A stretch of DNA of 64,000 bases, taken from contig NC_088784.1 in the NCBI RefSeq assembly GCF_958450345.1, forward strand, positions 73,371,747-73,435,746. The letters are read 5' to 3'. This stretch comes from Calliphora vicina (lineage: Eukaryota; Arthropoda; Insecta; Diptera; Calliphoridae). Every line of letters starts with the position of its first letter. Within the stretch, counting starts at the first letter, position 1. The notes under the pieces were generated by a model. It saw only the letters and a list, made by a program, of their open reading frames with translations, ran no database searches and was not told where the DNA came from. The position numbers were made by a program, and so were the translations under genes. Below are positions 1-10,638 of this stretch, piece by piece.

Positions 1-950
1 TCAAAATTTATTTATCGGTACTACACTAAAAGGTGGCCGATGCTACATCATCATCAGTTTGAGGTATGTTCCGTTGATCATACGTGATTAATGAAGTGAT
101 TAAGATTTAATCATGTCAATTTGAAGTGATTAACAAATAATTTAAATGTATGGATAATCATCTCGATTTTGAAGTGATTAGAGCTTAATCACGTTTGAGA
201 TGATTAACTCTGCAAATGTGAACAGTGCTCTGTTAACTGCAAAATGGTCTGAGCAAAAATATGTGGTTTATGTCTGTGCTAAATAAATTTAAATTTATCT
301 TCACACACATTTAAATAAACCAGATTTTTTTAATTGCAAATAAAAGCGATCAGTAGTTAAAAAATTGTAACAATTCTTTATTTATTTAAATTAACACAAC
401 AATTTAAATAGTCACTCTCTTTTAATACACACACTTTATAATATACAAGAATACACTGGTAATACAGTTGATGTTAAATCTAACAGTGCCTACGATATAC
501 TGATTGCAACTCGCTGTTACTATTTACATGCACAGTGCCATCTTCCAGAAGTTTCATGAATAATCTAACGGAAAAACTAGAATGTTATATTTCCACAATG
601 ATCACCTAGATATTTTATGAGCTTTAATATCGTTTGATATTGTTGATAAGTAGCACATTCTACTGATGGATATGTTTATAAACATGATGAATGTTGCTCG
701 CAGCCGTTACAGACCGTTAAATTCAAATTGATAATGCAATTTTGTAACAATATTAAACGAATCTTGTATAGAAAATATGATAATAAAAAAAATCCTATTT
801 ATTTCACTAAGTTATGTCATATAGTTTAGAAGATATTTAAGTTTTAATTTGGAAATTTTCGATTTTTACCTTGACTTTATTTTGTTTCTAGCAAAATATC
901 TTTCATAATAGTTGCCTGTGTAAATGAAAAATGCGTAAATTAAACTTAAT
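1..950. other. AT-rich non-coding DNA
   Basis: I see no gene here. Positions 90-210 hold several loose copies of the words gaagtgatta and gattaatc. The stretch 215-330 resembles 6385-6464 plus 7116-7150 (shared words aacagtgctctg, atgtggttt, gtctgtgct and atcttcacacac), so both belong to one dispersed repeat. The copy here is uninterrupted and serves as the empty site for the hAT MITE at 6465-7115. Confidence 0.5.
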
Positions 951-1626
951 TATACCCTTCACCTTCGTGAGAAGGGTATATATAAGTTTGTCATTCCGTT
1001 TGTAATTTCCACAATATAATTGTCCGACCCTATAAAGTATATATATTCTGGATCCTTATAGATAGCGGAGTCGATTAAGCCATGTCCGTCCGTCTGTCTG
1101 TCTGCCCGTATGTCTGTTGAAATCAATTTTCTGAAGACCCCAAATATCTATCTTCGGGATCCAAATCTTCAATAATTCTGTCAGACATGCTTTCGAGTTT
1201 CCTATTTAAAATCAGCCAAATCGGTCCACAAATGGCTGAGATATTAGGAAAAAACCAGGACAACCTCGATTTTTTACCTATATCTGGATTACGAAACCAT
1301 TAATATAGACAATATGGATATCTAATGATAGATATTTCAAAGACCTTTGCAATGACGTATATAAGACCGTAGTAAGTTGGACCTACAATGGGTAAAAATC
1401 GAAAAAAATATTTTTTAAACAATTTTCTTAAAATTTAAAAAAAAAAATTAAATTTAAATAAATTTAAAATAACAATTCGAAAAAAATATTTTACAAAAAA
1501 TTAAAAAAACAACTGGAAAAAAAATAAATTTTGTTTACCTAAAAATATTTAAAATTTGTATTTTGAAGTATAATTTGGTGAAGGGTATATAAGATTCGGC
1601 ACAGCCGAATATATCACTATTACTTG
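951..1626 (+). mobile_element. DINE/mini-me-type non-autonomous element, family 1, full length
   Basis: It begins with the hairpin formed by tatacccttc and gaagggtata. Then come a TA-rich stretch ending in tatatatattctggatcc, the core gcggagtcgattaagccatg and a (GTCY)n run. The far end has a second hairpin, attcggc-aca-gccgaat, followed by ttacttg and a T run. TA-rich and (GTCY)n tracts flanking a conserved core are the published description of dipteran mini-me elements; DINE-1-type repeats are considered non-autonomous Helentrons. No coding capacity. Assignment to Helentrons is an inference from end structure. Confidence 0.8.
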
Positions 1627-1664
1627 TTTTTATTTAAATTTGTCTAAAAGATTTAAAAAAAATA

Positions 1665-1905
1665 TTTCCATTTGTATTTCAGAAAATTCTAATAGCATAC
1701 CCATGGAAATTTCTGAAATACCATTAGAAAATTCTGAAATACAATTGAAAATGATGTAGTTTTTCATTTCTTTTTAGAAATTATTCTGAAATACAATTAG
1801 AAAATTCTAAAATACAAATGGAAATTTCTGAAATACAATTAGAAACTTCTGAAATGCAATTGAAAATGATGTAGTTTTTAATTTTTTTAGAAATTATAAT
1901 AAAAA
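1665..1905. repeat. Two-level tandem repeat, 21-bp unit
   Basis: Units of about 21 bp (ttctgaaatacaattagaaaa) recur with variation. A larger block ending gaaaatgatgtagtttttcatttc occurs twice, at about 1747 and about 1860, so the short unit sits inside a duplicated block of about 120 bp. No coding meaning seen. Confidence 0.65.
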
Positions 1906-2084
1906 TATTTATTGGGCGAATTCTATTAACTTGCTAAAAACACACTTTTCATTATAACGGGTCTTTCATTAAGCGCTTTAAATTTAAATAAAACAAAGTG
2001 AGTATGAGATATCATCGAATTTTTTTATTCATTAGAAATTAAAATCTATGGCACTCGCGAATTCGCTGTGTGACACTCATCCGA

Positions 2085-2335
2085 TATGTCCAATATCCCG
2101 TGACTCTGGCACATAAATCAGGCATTCATTGGATGCTCTTTTATCTCATGTGGATATGTACAGTCCCAAATTCGATAATTTTGTTTGTTGACGTAACCGT
2201 TCATTCAAAAAATGGGTCTCCCGTGAATGGGCGAAGCGCTCGGAACGTTGCCGGAACACAACATCCATTTTATCAATTGAACGTGTTATTGAACGCTTTA
2301 TCCGTCCATGGTGATTTAGCAAAAAAAACTGAATA
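2085..2335 (-). pseudogene. mariner transposase fragment (DD34D type)
   Basis: On the minus strand one frame gives MNGYVNKQNYRIWD, then PHEIKEHPM. This matches the segment just after the first catalytic aspartate in many insect mariner transposases (a histidine-phenylalanine, then NGYVNKQN and W, then NP-H). Frameshifts are visible: the HF before it is in another frame and an in-frame TGA follows. The catalytic aspartate itself is not visible. About 250 bp remain, with no terminal repeats. The plus-strand ORF of 88 codons in the same stretch is a shadow. Confidence 0.6.
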
Positions 2336-2339
2336 AATG

Positions 2340-3867
2340 AGAGCCAATTCGAAAGATGTAGCTTCAACAATATGACCGCTATCAAAGTTCGGAAGACCCT
2401 TACATAAAAAATCTAAATATAAATATTTGCAAATACTGCCTAAAATTATGCTGCACAAGTTATTTATGCTCTCAGCTTAACAAATACATTTAACACTGTT
2501 GTTTTATTGTTGTTGTTATTGTCTACATGTTTAACCCCAATTTAACGCTTCACTCGTCTAATTGCATACAAGTTGGAAAATGCGAAGTGAAAATGAAAAC
2601 GTAAATGCGAATGAGTCTGTCAACAACAATTACATATTTATTTTACACTTGATTTTCCTGCTACAGGAAGTTTTTGAGTGTCTTTTCAGTTCCTTCCGTT
2701 TATATTTAAAACATTGCGTTGACAAACAAACAAACAAAAATACAAACTCCTCCACTTGTTTCGTTTGTTGATTTATTTTGTTTTTTTATTTTTATTGCAT
2801 GCGCGAGTGGGTAAATTGTGTAAGCGAATAATTCGTCTTAATGTCACATTTATTATGATTATGAAAATATTATCAACAAAAAACAAAATAAAAATAAATG
2901 TTAGTAGGTACTGTTGCGAAATCACAGACGACGTTAAATTTGTTAGGCAATAAGTGGAGTGGAGTAACCTAACCCACTTCATGTTTTCACTCCTCCTTGT
3001 TTATTTAGTAAAAGTGAGTGTTGTACACCAATTTTCACAACATATTTCGTTTTAGCACTTGTTGACACTTGAAAGAGGTCATAAAACTTTATTATAGATG
3101 TCACAGATTGTAGAGTGAAAGTAATTGGTGCAGAGATGGAGGTTGAGACAGTTCACAAGGGTTTAGTTTAATAAATTAATTAACTGCTGCTGTATTTAAA
3201 TGGTTTCACGCAAAGTGTTGTAAAGATATTGTAGGACTTAACTAATACTTAACTTATACTTTAGATTACTTACACAGAAGGGGATCTCACATTTTTCTTA
3301 ATAATTTCTTGGTTACGAAACGTTTTATTTTGGAAATAATTCGAAATTTCAAAAAAATTTAAAAAAATATTTTTCGATAAATAATTAATGCTAAATGAGG
3401 TTTAAAAATTAAAATTTTAACAGTTTAATGGCAACAAAAATTAGTTTATCCCGAAATCCGCAAATTTTAAATCACAGTTACGGCAAAACTTTGGGAGGTA
3501 TTTACATAATTTTTTAATATTTTTATTCCCTCATATATCCTCAATAAATTCCTAGGAGATATTCTAAAAATTCGAAAATTTGATTAACAAAATTTAAAAT
3601 GGTTTCAAATTACGAATATATTTAAAGCAAAAATATGCTTATATTTTTATATTTCTCAAAATATTTTAATTTATTTCCTACATTTCTTATTTAAGTAGCC
3701 TGAGACACGATAATGGCAAACAGAATTTGTAATAATTTCAAAATTTTGTAACCAATTTTTGTCATTTATTATCACTATACGTACACAACTCGATTCTTTT
3801 ACATTAAAATGCAAAAATAATTATTTAATTTCAAGATTTTTCTAAAAACTGAAAAAATGCATTTTCC
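2340..3867. other. Intergenic, nothing recognised
   Basis: AT-rich sequence with short low-complexity runs (gttgttgtta near 2505, caaacaaacaaaa near 2725). The short ORFs on both strands have no family features. No RNA gene or transposon end was found. Confidence 0.5.
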
Positions 3868-4251
3868 CCTTGCACAGTGGTTAAGAAATTTTTTTTAAAT
3901 AATTCGGTATCTCGAAAACTTTTTCACAAACATTTCCTCCTTTGAAAAATCTTAAAGTTTTTTTCACATATTGCGTGCAAAATGTGTTATACAAACCTTA
4001 CAAATAAGTCAGTATAGTTTTGATGTAACTTTTTATAAGGACGAGATTACTGTTATGAAGTTGTTGTTGTTTTATTCAGAATTTTATAGCAAACCTAGCA
4101 GCTATTCAAAAACTAAAAAACGTCGACCCATCGTAGGCCCTCCATATATAAAAAACCAAAAAAATATCGAGCAAAATTAAAAAAAACAACTAAGAGAGCT
4201 ATATTTTTAAATTTTTTTTTAACTTTTAAAATTTTTTTTTTTACTTTAAAA

Positions 4252-4994
4252 CAAGTAAGAGATCTCTATTCGGCTGTGCCGAATTTTATATACCCTTCAC
4301 CAAAATATACTTTAAAATAAAAATTTTAAATATTTTTAGGTAAACAAAATTTAATTTTTTTTCCAGTTGTTTTTTCGAAATTGTTTTTTAAAATTTTTTT
4401 TTAATTTTTATTTTTAAATTTAAAATTTTTTTTTTAAATTTAATAATTTTTTTTTTAATTTAAAAAAAAATTTTTTTTTAGTTTTTAATTTTTTTTTTTA
4501 ATATTTAGTGAAAAAAAATGTGAAAAAAAAATTCGGGTTAAAAAATATGTTTTCCGATTTTGACCCATTGTAGGTCCAACTTACTATGGTCTTATATACG
4601 TCGTTGCACAGGTCTTTGAAATATCTATCATTAGATATCCATATTGTCTATATTAATGATTTAGTAATCCAGATATGGGTCAAAAATAGGTCAAAAATCG
4701 AGGTTGTCCTGGTTTTTTCCTTATATCTCAACCATTTGTGGACCAATTTTCTCGATTTTAAATAGCAACCGAGCCGGAAGAATTTCGGAGATATTGATGT
4801 ATCATTCGTGTATGTAAGTTATTTGGGGGCTTCAGAAAGTTGATTTCAACACACAGACGGACATGGCTATATCGACTCCGCTATCTATAACGATTCAGAA
4901 TATATATACTTTGTGGGGTAGCAAATGAAAAATGTAGAAATTACAAACGGAATGACAAACTTATATATACCCTGCCACTCATGGTGAAGGGTAT
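4252..4994 (-). mobile_element. DINE family 1, reverse orientation
   Basis: Starts caagtaagag with the attcggctgtgccgaat hairpin and ataccc, and ends tggtgaagggtat. The core gactccgctatctataacga and tatatatactttgtggggt are in place. The (GTCY)n run is reduced to agacggacatgg. Full length, inserted in the Transib-like element. Confidence 0.8.
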
Positions 4995-4999
4995 AAAAA

Positions 5000-5452
5000 A
5001 AAAAAATTTGGAAAAATAATTTATGACAAAAAAATTGTTGATGAAAAAAAAAATCGTGTTAAAAAATATTTTTCCCGATCCATTACATCGATGTAGGCCT
5101 TATATACATCGATGTAATGGATTTTGATATATCTATATATAGTAATCCAGATATAGAACAAAAATAGGGCAAAAATCGAGGTTGTCCCGGTTTTTTCCTT
5201 ATATCTCAGCCATTTATGGGCAGATTTTGTCGATTTTAAATAGCAACCGAGCCGAAAGAATTCCCGACATATTGATGTATGAATCATGTATTTAAGTTAT
5301 TTGGGGGCTACGGAAAGATTTCAACATACAGACGGACTGACGGACATGGCTATATCGACTTTGTGGGGTCGCAAATGAAAAATGTAGAAATTACAAACGG
5401 AATGACAAACTTATATGTATATACCCTTGCCACTCATGGCGAAGGGTATACA
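5000..5452 (-). mobile_element. DINE family 1, truncated copy
   Basis: It lies directly behind the preceding copy in the same orientation but lacks the caagtaag/hairpin end. It contains cgaggttgtcc, gcaaccgagccg, the agacggacatggctatatcg core with an internal deletion, and the terminal ccactcatggcgaagggtat. Confidence 0.7.
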
Positions 5453-6270
5453 AATAAGTAAAAGAGCTATATTCGGCTGTAACGAAGGGTATCACCTAAT
5501 TATACTTTGAAATAAAAATGTTAAATGTTTTTAGGTAAACGAAATTTAAAAAAAAAAATATTTTTTAAATTAAAAAAAAAAATTATTTATTAATGAAACA
5601 ATTTTAAGGCAAATTTTTTTTTATATGCAATTCCATATTTTTCCAAATTTGTCACCTGAATTTCATCCTAAAAGTGAATGTTTTCAAAATTTACTTTTTT
5701 AAAAACAGTTTTTCTCAAATTCCAAAATAGATAGCGGAGTCGATTAAGCCATGTCCGTCTGTCTGTCTGTTGAAATCCGAAGCCCCCAAATAACTTACAT
5801 ACACGATTCATACATCAATATCTCTTCCGGCTCGGTTACTATTTAAAATCGAGAAAATCGGTCCACAAATGGCTGAGATTTAAGGAAAAAACCAGGACAA
5901 CCTCGATTTATGTCCCATTTTTTAATTATATTTGGATTACTAAATCATTAATATAGACAATATGGATATCTAATGATATATATTTCAAAGACCTTTGCAA
6001 CGACGTATATAAGACCATAGTATGTTGCACCTACAATTCGTCAAAATCGGAAAAAATATTTTTTAACCCGAATTTTTTTTTAGCAAAAGTTTTTTTTTTC
6101 GCTAAATAAAAAAAATTAAATTTAAAAAATTTTAAAAAATGCAATTCGAAATTTTTTTTTTCCAAAAAATTAAAAAAATATCTAAAAATATTTAAAATTT
6201 TTATTTTGAAGTATAATTTGTTGAAGGGTATAAAGATTCGGCACAGCACAGAATTTAGATCTCTTACTTG
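5453..6270. mobile_element. Two DINE family 1 fragments in opposite orientations
   Basis: 5453-5530 is a short reverse fragment (agagctatattcggctgtaacg with a damaged hairpin). 5724-6270 is a forward copy lacking its first hairpin; it runs from tagatagcggagtcgatt through gtctgtctgtctg to atctcttacttg. Between them lies AT-rich filler. The last hairpin is degraded (gattcggcacagcacag). Confidence 0.65.
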
Positions 6271-6464
6271 TTTTTCAATATTATTATAAAAAAAAAATTC
6301 TGAAATATTTTTTATAGTTTATATTTCTGAAATTATTTCGGATACATATTTCAGACGTATTTTTAGTATTAAAATTCAAGTATCAAGACTGTTAAGTGAT
6401 TAACAGTGCTCTGATGTCTGTAAAATGAGCAATATTATAAAATGTGGTTTTTGTCTGTGCTAGT

Positions 6465-7115
6465 TAGGGATGCGGATTTCCCGAATCCCGGGATTTGTGA
6501 AAAAGAATCCCGGGATTTTTCAGGATTAACAAATCCCGAAATATTATGAGATTTTTGATATTTTAGGAAGATTTTTGAAGCACCCAAAATACTTAGAAAG
6601 CTAAATTTCAGCATATTTTTTATAATACTAATCAAATCCAAACGCAGCCAGATTTTTTCATTTGAATCAGAGAGCAGCACGTCTCCCTTGCATTAACAGG
6701 CTTTTACACAATTTACACTTTTACGAAATTTATGTTCAAGTTATTTTCTGAAGGGGCCTAGGGGCAAATGTAGCCCGATTTCCGCAGTACTTTACAGTAT
6801 AATTTCAGAGTACTTACAACTTATTTTGTGCAAAATTTTATAAGGATTGCCGCATAATCAAGATATTTATGACTGCTCAAACAGTACTCCGGGGGACAAT
6901 TGTATGGAGCTAGGGGAAATCATGGTCCATTTTTACTTAAATAAATTAATGAAATAATAGTTTTTATTGTTGAATTTGATGTTTTTGACGTTTAAGTAAA
7001 ATCCCGAAGTCCCGAATAATCAAGGAATCCCGAAAAATCCCGGGATCCCGGGATTTACATTTCTAAAATCCCAAATCCCGGGATTTTTAAAACCCAGTCC
7101 CGTTTGGCATCCCTA
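6465..7115. mobile_element. hAT-type MITE, ends TAGGGATG
   Basis: The ends are TAGGGATGCGG and its counterpart GGCATCCCTA. The flanking 8-bp direct repeats are gtgctagt (6457-6464) and gtgcttgt (7116-7123), differing by one base, and 8 bp is the hAT signature. Both subterminal regions are packed with the palindrome aatcccgggatt. The uninterrupted relative at about 215-330 gives the empty site. No coding sequence. Confidence 0.8.
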
Positions 7116-7170
7116 GTGCTTGTTAAATACGAATTTATCTTCACACACCCTTGCCACTCATGGTGAATAA

Positions 7171-7470
7171 ATAACTAAACCTAAATATCTCTTGAACTAA
7201 AAAAGATCTTCTAGATCTTGAGAGATCGGTAGATCTTCTCAAGGTCAATTTATTATTTTAAGCTCATTCAGATTATAAATGGATATTTGGTGATTTTTTA
7301 AAAAACTATTAGTCGCAAATTCACCAAATTTAAGGGAAAGGATGCTGAACAACTTTAAATCAACTCGAAAACATCTCAGCTTCAACCTTGTGAAATTACA
7401 TTACAATATCTCCAATAGTTCCCGAGATACTGAATTATTTCCCCCAAAAAATAGTTTCTAAACCACTGTG
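7171..7470. other. Right part of the Transib-like element
   Basis: Resumes after the nested inserts with aatatctcttgaact and runs to the terminal AACCACTGTG. It aligns by eye with 33500-33660 plus 33935-34000 of copy 2, and is the uninterrupted reference for the MITE at 33675-33934. The ORFs here have no family features. Confidence 0.5.
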
Positions 7471-7475
7471 CCTTG

Positions 7476-7909
7476 TAAATACAGCTGCAAACTTCAGAAC
7501 CATCCTAATATTTTACAGAATGAGTTTCTAAAATCAAGAGACCGAGAAAACGGCCTGTACCTTGAACCTTTTTTTGCCCAAACAATCTTGGAGCACTCTA
7601 TTCTACAAGTTACAATGTCTACAATGATTTGCATGTGGTCGACTTTAGCTTATGTCCTCCTCGACGATTCGTTGATACAGTATTTTGCAATAGGGCTATT
7701 ATTTTAGAAAATATTGATTTATTACGTTTGTTTTTATCGACCCAACTATGTGCTCTTAGGTCTCATTGTCCGGTATCAACAACATTTCCATGCTCCATTT
7801 CCAAGCAATTTTATTGTAGAAGTTATAAAACAGTTATTTAATAAAAACATTTATATTTTTGGATTTCGTTAATTTTCATTAATCAATGCTTTTTTCCGTC
7901 TTTCCTCAG
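7476..7909 (+). other. Intron end upstream of the PY-motif exon
   Basis: No exon is recognised here. The last bases before 7910 form a strong acceptor: a pyrimidine tract (ttttttccgtctttcctcag) with AG at 7908-7909. Confidence 0.55.
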
Positions 7910-9499
7910 TGTTACGAAACATCCGGCCTCTTTGTGGGCGATTCAATGGATGGTTTGGCCACAATACCAGCTCTTCACCATGAACCGCCGCCCTCTTACG
8001 ATGCGGTAGTCGCAATGCAAGAGCAACAACAATTATTGATACAACAACATCAACAGCAATTAATGATGCAGCAACAATTGTTGCAACAACAATTGCCCAC
8101 AAATAATTCACCACCTCCTGGCTACCGATCATCATTGGATGTTAGTGCCATCATGCAAGGCAGAGGCAATGCCTTGGGCGGAGTCTTAGGCATGGCAGGA
8201 GGATCTATTATAAGTGGCATGGAAATAAATTCGTTGGCTTCATCAGATGCTAATATAAGAGCAGCCAACAGTCATTCCCCCATAGATCCTCTGCTAAATT
8301 ACAATGATGTCAATGGCAATGTGGCGGCAGCCTTAACTGTAGCAACTACAACACCTACAAGTAATCGTGCAACTGTTAGTTATTTGCGCAACAAACAGCA
8401 GCAACAGCAACAACGAAATGTAGCCCCCAACCAATTGAGTCAATTGAATATGAAAAAGGTTTTGCAGGCCCAATCCTGCTGTTCTCTACAACGAGCCGAA
8501 GTGGAAAATATGTGGAATGCAGCCGCCGCGGCTTTGGCAGCCAGATCGGCTCATCTACCCAGCGATTCCAGGGCTTCAACGACGGCCTCTTCAAGTTCTC
8601 CCACATTGGCCATCAACACACGCAAACTGTCGCAGGGTTATAACACCTCGAAAACGAATACACCCGAAACCTTTGGCAGTCGTTACTTGAAACAGAACTA
8701 CTATCGACGTGGTTGTCCTCTGTGTGGTAAATTCCGTTACGACAATGATTCCACGCTCTCCATATCTATGGAAAGCAATTTGGATACATTAGCAGCTGCC
8801 TTAGCCGAAGAACAGCCAAGCAATGGCGAGGAAAGAGATCAGGAGGCAACACAAAATAATTTAAATAATAATAATAACATAGCGAGTACTTTAGATGATA
8901 GACACCATAATGAGAATAATGAGTATGATGAGGCTGAGAACAATGAAGAGCAGGAGGAGGAGGATGGGGATGATGAAGTGGATGACAATGATAATGATGT
9001 AGAGCAGCAGTGTTCTTGTTTAAACTCCAAAAGAAAAAGCGAAATAAGATTTAAACAACAAAATCGTTATCAAAAAGTAACCACACAAGCGGATAACACT
9101 GAAACACAAGAGCATCAGCACGTTGAAAGCAACATTATTAAACAAGCAGCAGCTATTCCAACTCCTACAACAACAGATGCTAATGACAACTGTGCAATAG
9201 CAACTGAAAGACAATCAGCAGCCTCTAATAATAACAATAATAATCATAATGACAACACTACCATGGATGACTCCCTGAACATGCCATCCACTTCTGCAGC
9301 CGCATCCACAACGACACAGCGCACACTTGATCCTCCTACCACCACTTCGTCAGCGGCTTCAACACCCTCGGTAACCATAAATCTGGATTGCATCAATGAG
9401 AATGGCATCATTAGTTTGGATATGAGTAAAATTATTGATAAAACTGGTCTACCCACCTACGATGCAGCCTTAAAATTAGAATCCAGTGGTTACGTTTGA
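7910..9499 (+). CDS. Terminal exon of a PY-motif, Q/N-rich protein
   Basis: Open from the acceptor at 7909 to TGA at 9497-9499, giving 529 residues that start CYETSGLFVG. I do not recognise the gene. Visible features: PPSY at residues 27-30 followed by a glutamine-rich stretch (about 37-67), PPPGY just after it, a CPLCGK cysteine pair near 270, an acidic E/D/N run at about 337-365, N- and T-rich linkers, and a C-terminus LPTYDAALKLESSGYV. PPxY and LPxY motifs are ligands for WW domains such as those of Nedd4-family ubiquitin ligases; in flies Commissureless works this way, but I cannot equate this protein with it. No membrane span is in this exon, so any would be upstream. The 5' exons are not in the window, so the last intron exceeds 7.9 kb. 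The ATG at 7886 lies before the acceptor and is probably not the start. Confidence 0.85.
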   Translation, partial: CYETSGLFVGDSMDGLATIPALHHEPPPSYDAVVAMQEQQQLLIQQHQQQLMMQQQLLQQQLPTNNSPPPGYRSSLDVSAIMQGRGNALGGVLGMAGGSIISGMEINSLASSDANIRAANSHSPIDPLLNYNDVNGNVAAALTVATTTPTSNRATVSYLRNKQQQQQQRNVAPNQLSQLNMKKVLQAQSCCSLQRAEVENMWNAAAAALAARSAHLPSDSRASTTASSSSPTLAINTRKLSQGYNTSKTNTPETFGSRYLKQNYYRRGCPLCGKFRYDNDSTLSISMESNLDTLAAALAEEQPSNGEERDQEATQNNLNNNNNIASTLDDRHHNENNEYDEAENNEEQEEEDGDDEVDDNDNDVEQQCSCLNSKRKSEIRFKQQNRYQKVTTQADNTETQEHQHVESNIIKQAAAIPTPTTTDANDNCAIATERQSAASNNNNNNHNDNTTMDDSLNMPSTSAAASTTTQRTLDPPTTTSSAASTPSVTINLDCINENGIISLDMSKIIDKTGLPTYDAALKLESSGYV

Positions 9500-9600
9500 T
9501 AATTTTGAATTTTTTATTTAATTTCAAACATTTTACGTATTTTAATTTGTTTTGTTTGCTTTTTGTTCAATAAACACAAAAGTGCTTTATAGTGTATATG
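9500..9600 (+). other. 3' UTR with poly(A) signal
   Basis: AT-rich trailer after the TGA at 9497-9499. A canonical AATAAA at 9569-9574 is followed by a T/G-rich stretch (gtgctttatagtgtatatggg). Confidence 0.7.
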
Positions 9601-10253
9601 GGGAGGAGGTATTTTAAATAAACAAATTAACAATAATAAATTATTAAAAATAAAATAAAATATTCTGGTATGTGATGAAAATAGATTTGGAAAACAAAGC
9701 GAAAAAGGAAAAATGCATCACATCTTCTGATCTTCTCGTTTTGAAATCGTTCGATTTTCATCATATACCTGAATGACTAGTTTGGTTTTTCAGTCAGCTG
9801 TCAGGTAAATTCTCAGCGAGTTGTTAGGTATTCCCTAATTAATTTGCCACGTAAAAAACACAAGGTAGACATGTTGTATATCAATGGATAGAAGATTTTG
9901 TCTACTTTCCAATAATGTATATAACTTTTGACAATTAACAAATTCATAGAATACTTTTTTGAAAAATATGACAAAAAAATGATTTTTAATGAGTTTTGGC
10001 ATAGATACAAATCTTTCAAATAGAAATAAAATTTTTATTTATGAATATTTTGTAATGAAATTTTACACTTATATATATTTTTTTATTGAAAATGGAAAAA
10101 TGAAGACAAATTTTGAAATTTGTAATCAGGAATCCCGCAATTCCCAAAAAAGTATTGAAAAATTCCAAAAATGGGATTTTTTCGTTTTTTGGCTATAATA
10201 TCTATACTACGGGCGGGGTTATCGGAACCCTTTACAAAATAATTAAGAACATA
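9601..10253. other. Intergenic, nothing recognised
   Basis: AT-rich DNA between the exon's 3' end and Tc1-A1. Short ORFs on both strands lack any family feature. It ends in the TA target dinucleotide (10252-10253) of Tc1-A1. Confidence 0.45.
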
Positions 10254-10638
10254 CAGTATTGGCCATAACTAAAGCACCCCCTCAATGAATTTTTTCAAAT
10301 CATAATTTTTTTGATAAAAACGGCTTTTTTGGGATGTATTTTGTATATATTTTTTTAACTAATGTTAATGTTCATTTAGTAAAAGATAATTTTATTAAAA
10401 ATTAATTTAAAATGATAAATCATATAAAAACTCAAAACGCAACGGACAAAACAAAAGCACCCTCTTATAAGATGTTTAAAAATTTGACTCGGTACTGCAT
10501 ATTTGCAATGTGAATTATCGGGAATCACAATGAATGGACTTAAAAATTCCAAAAGATAAAAATATAGAAAGACGTAGTGTGCAAAATTTAAGTTTTATAC
10601 AGTTTATTGTGAAAAAAAACAATGACAAGGAACAAGTA

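Larger units (their letters stand above)
3873..7470. mobile_element. Transib-like non-autonomous element (copy 1) with nested inserts
   Basis: The outer ends are CACAGTGGTT at 3873 and its complement AACCACTGTG ending at 7470, and both are flanked directly by CCTTG (3868-3872 and 7471-7475). A CACAGTG-type terminus with a 5-bp target duplication is characteristic of Transib elements. The inner flanks continue the similarity: 3884-3920 (cggtatctcgaaaac) is the inverse of 7425-7445. Compared with copy 2 at 32911-34000, about 700 bp are original; about 4250-7165 is inserted DNA (DINE copies, a dispersed repeat and a hAT MITE). No transposase. Family assignment is inferred from the ends only. Confidence 0.65.

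Noticed and set aside
2070..2336. 88-codon plus-strand ORF
   Set aside because: Shadow of the minus-strand mariner fragment (NGYVNKQNYRIWD).
8839..9456. Minus-strand serine- or cysteine-rich ORFs opposite the host exon
   Set aside because: They are the complements of glutamine, asparagine and acidic low-complexity codons of the 7910-9499 exon.
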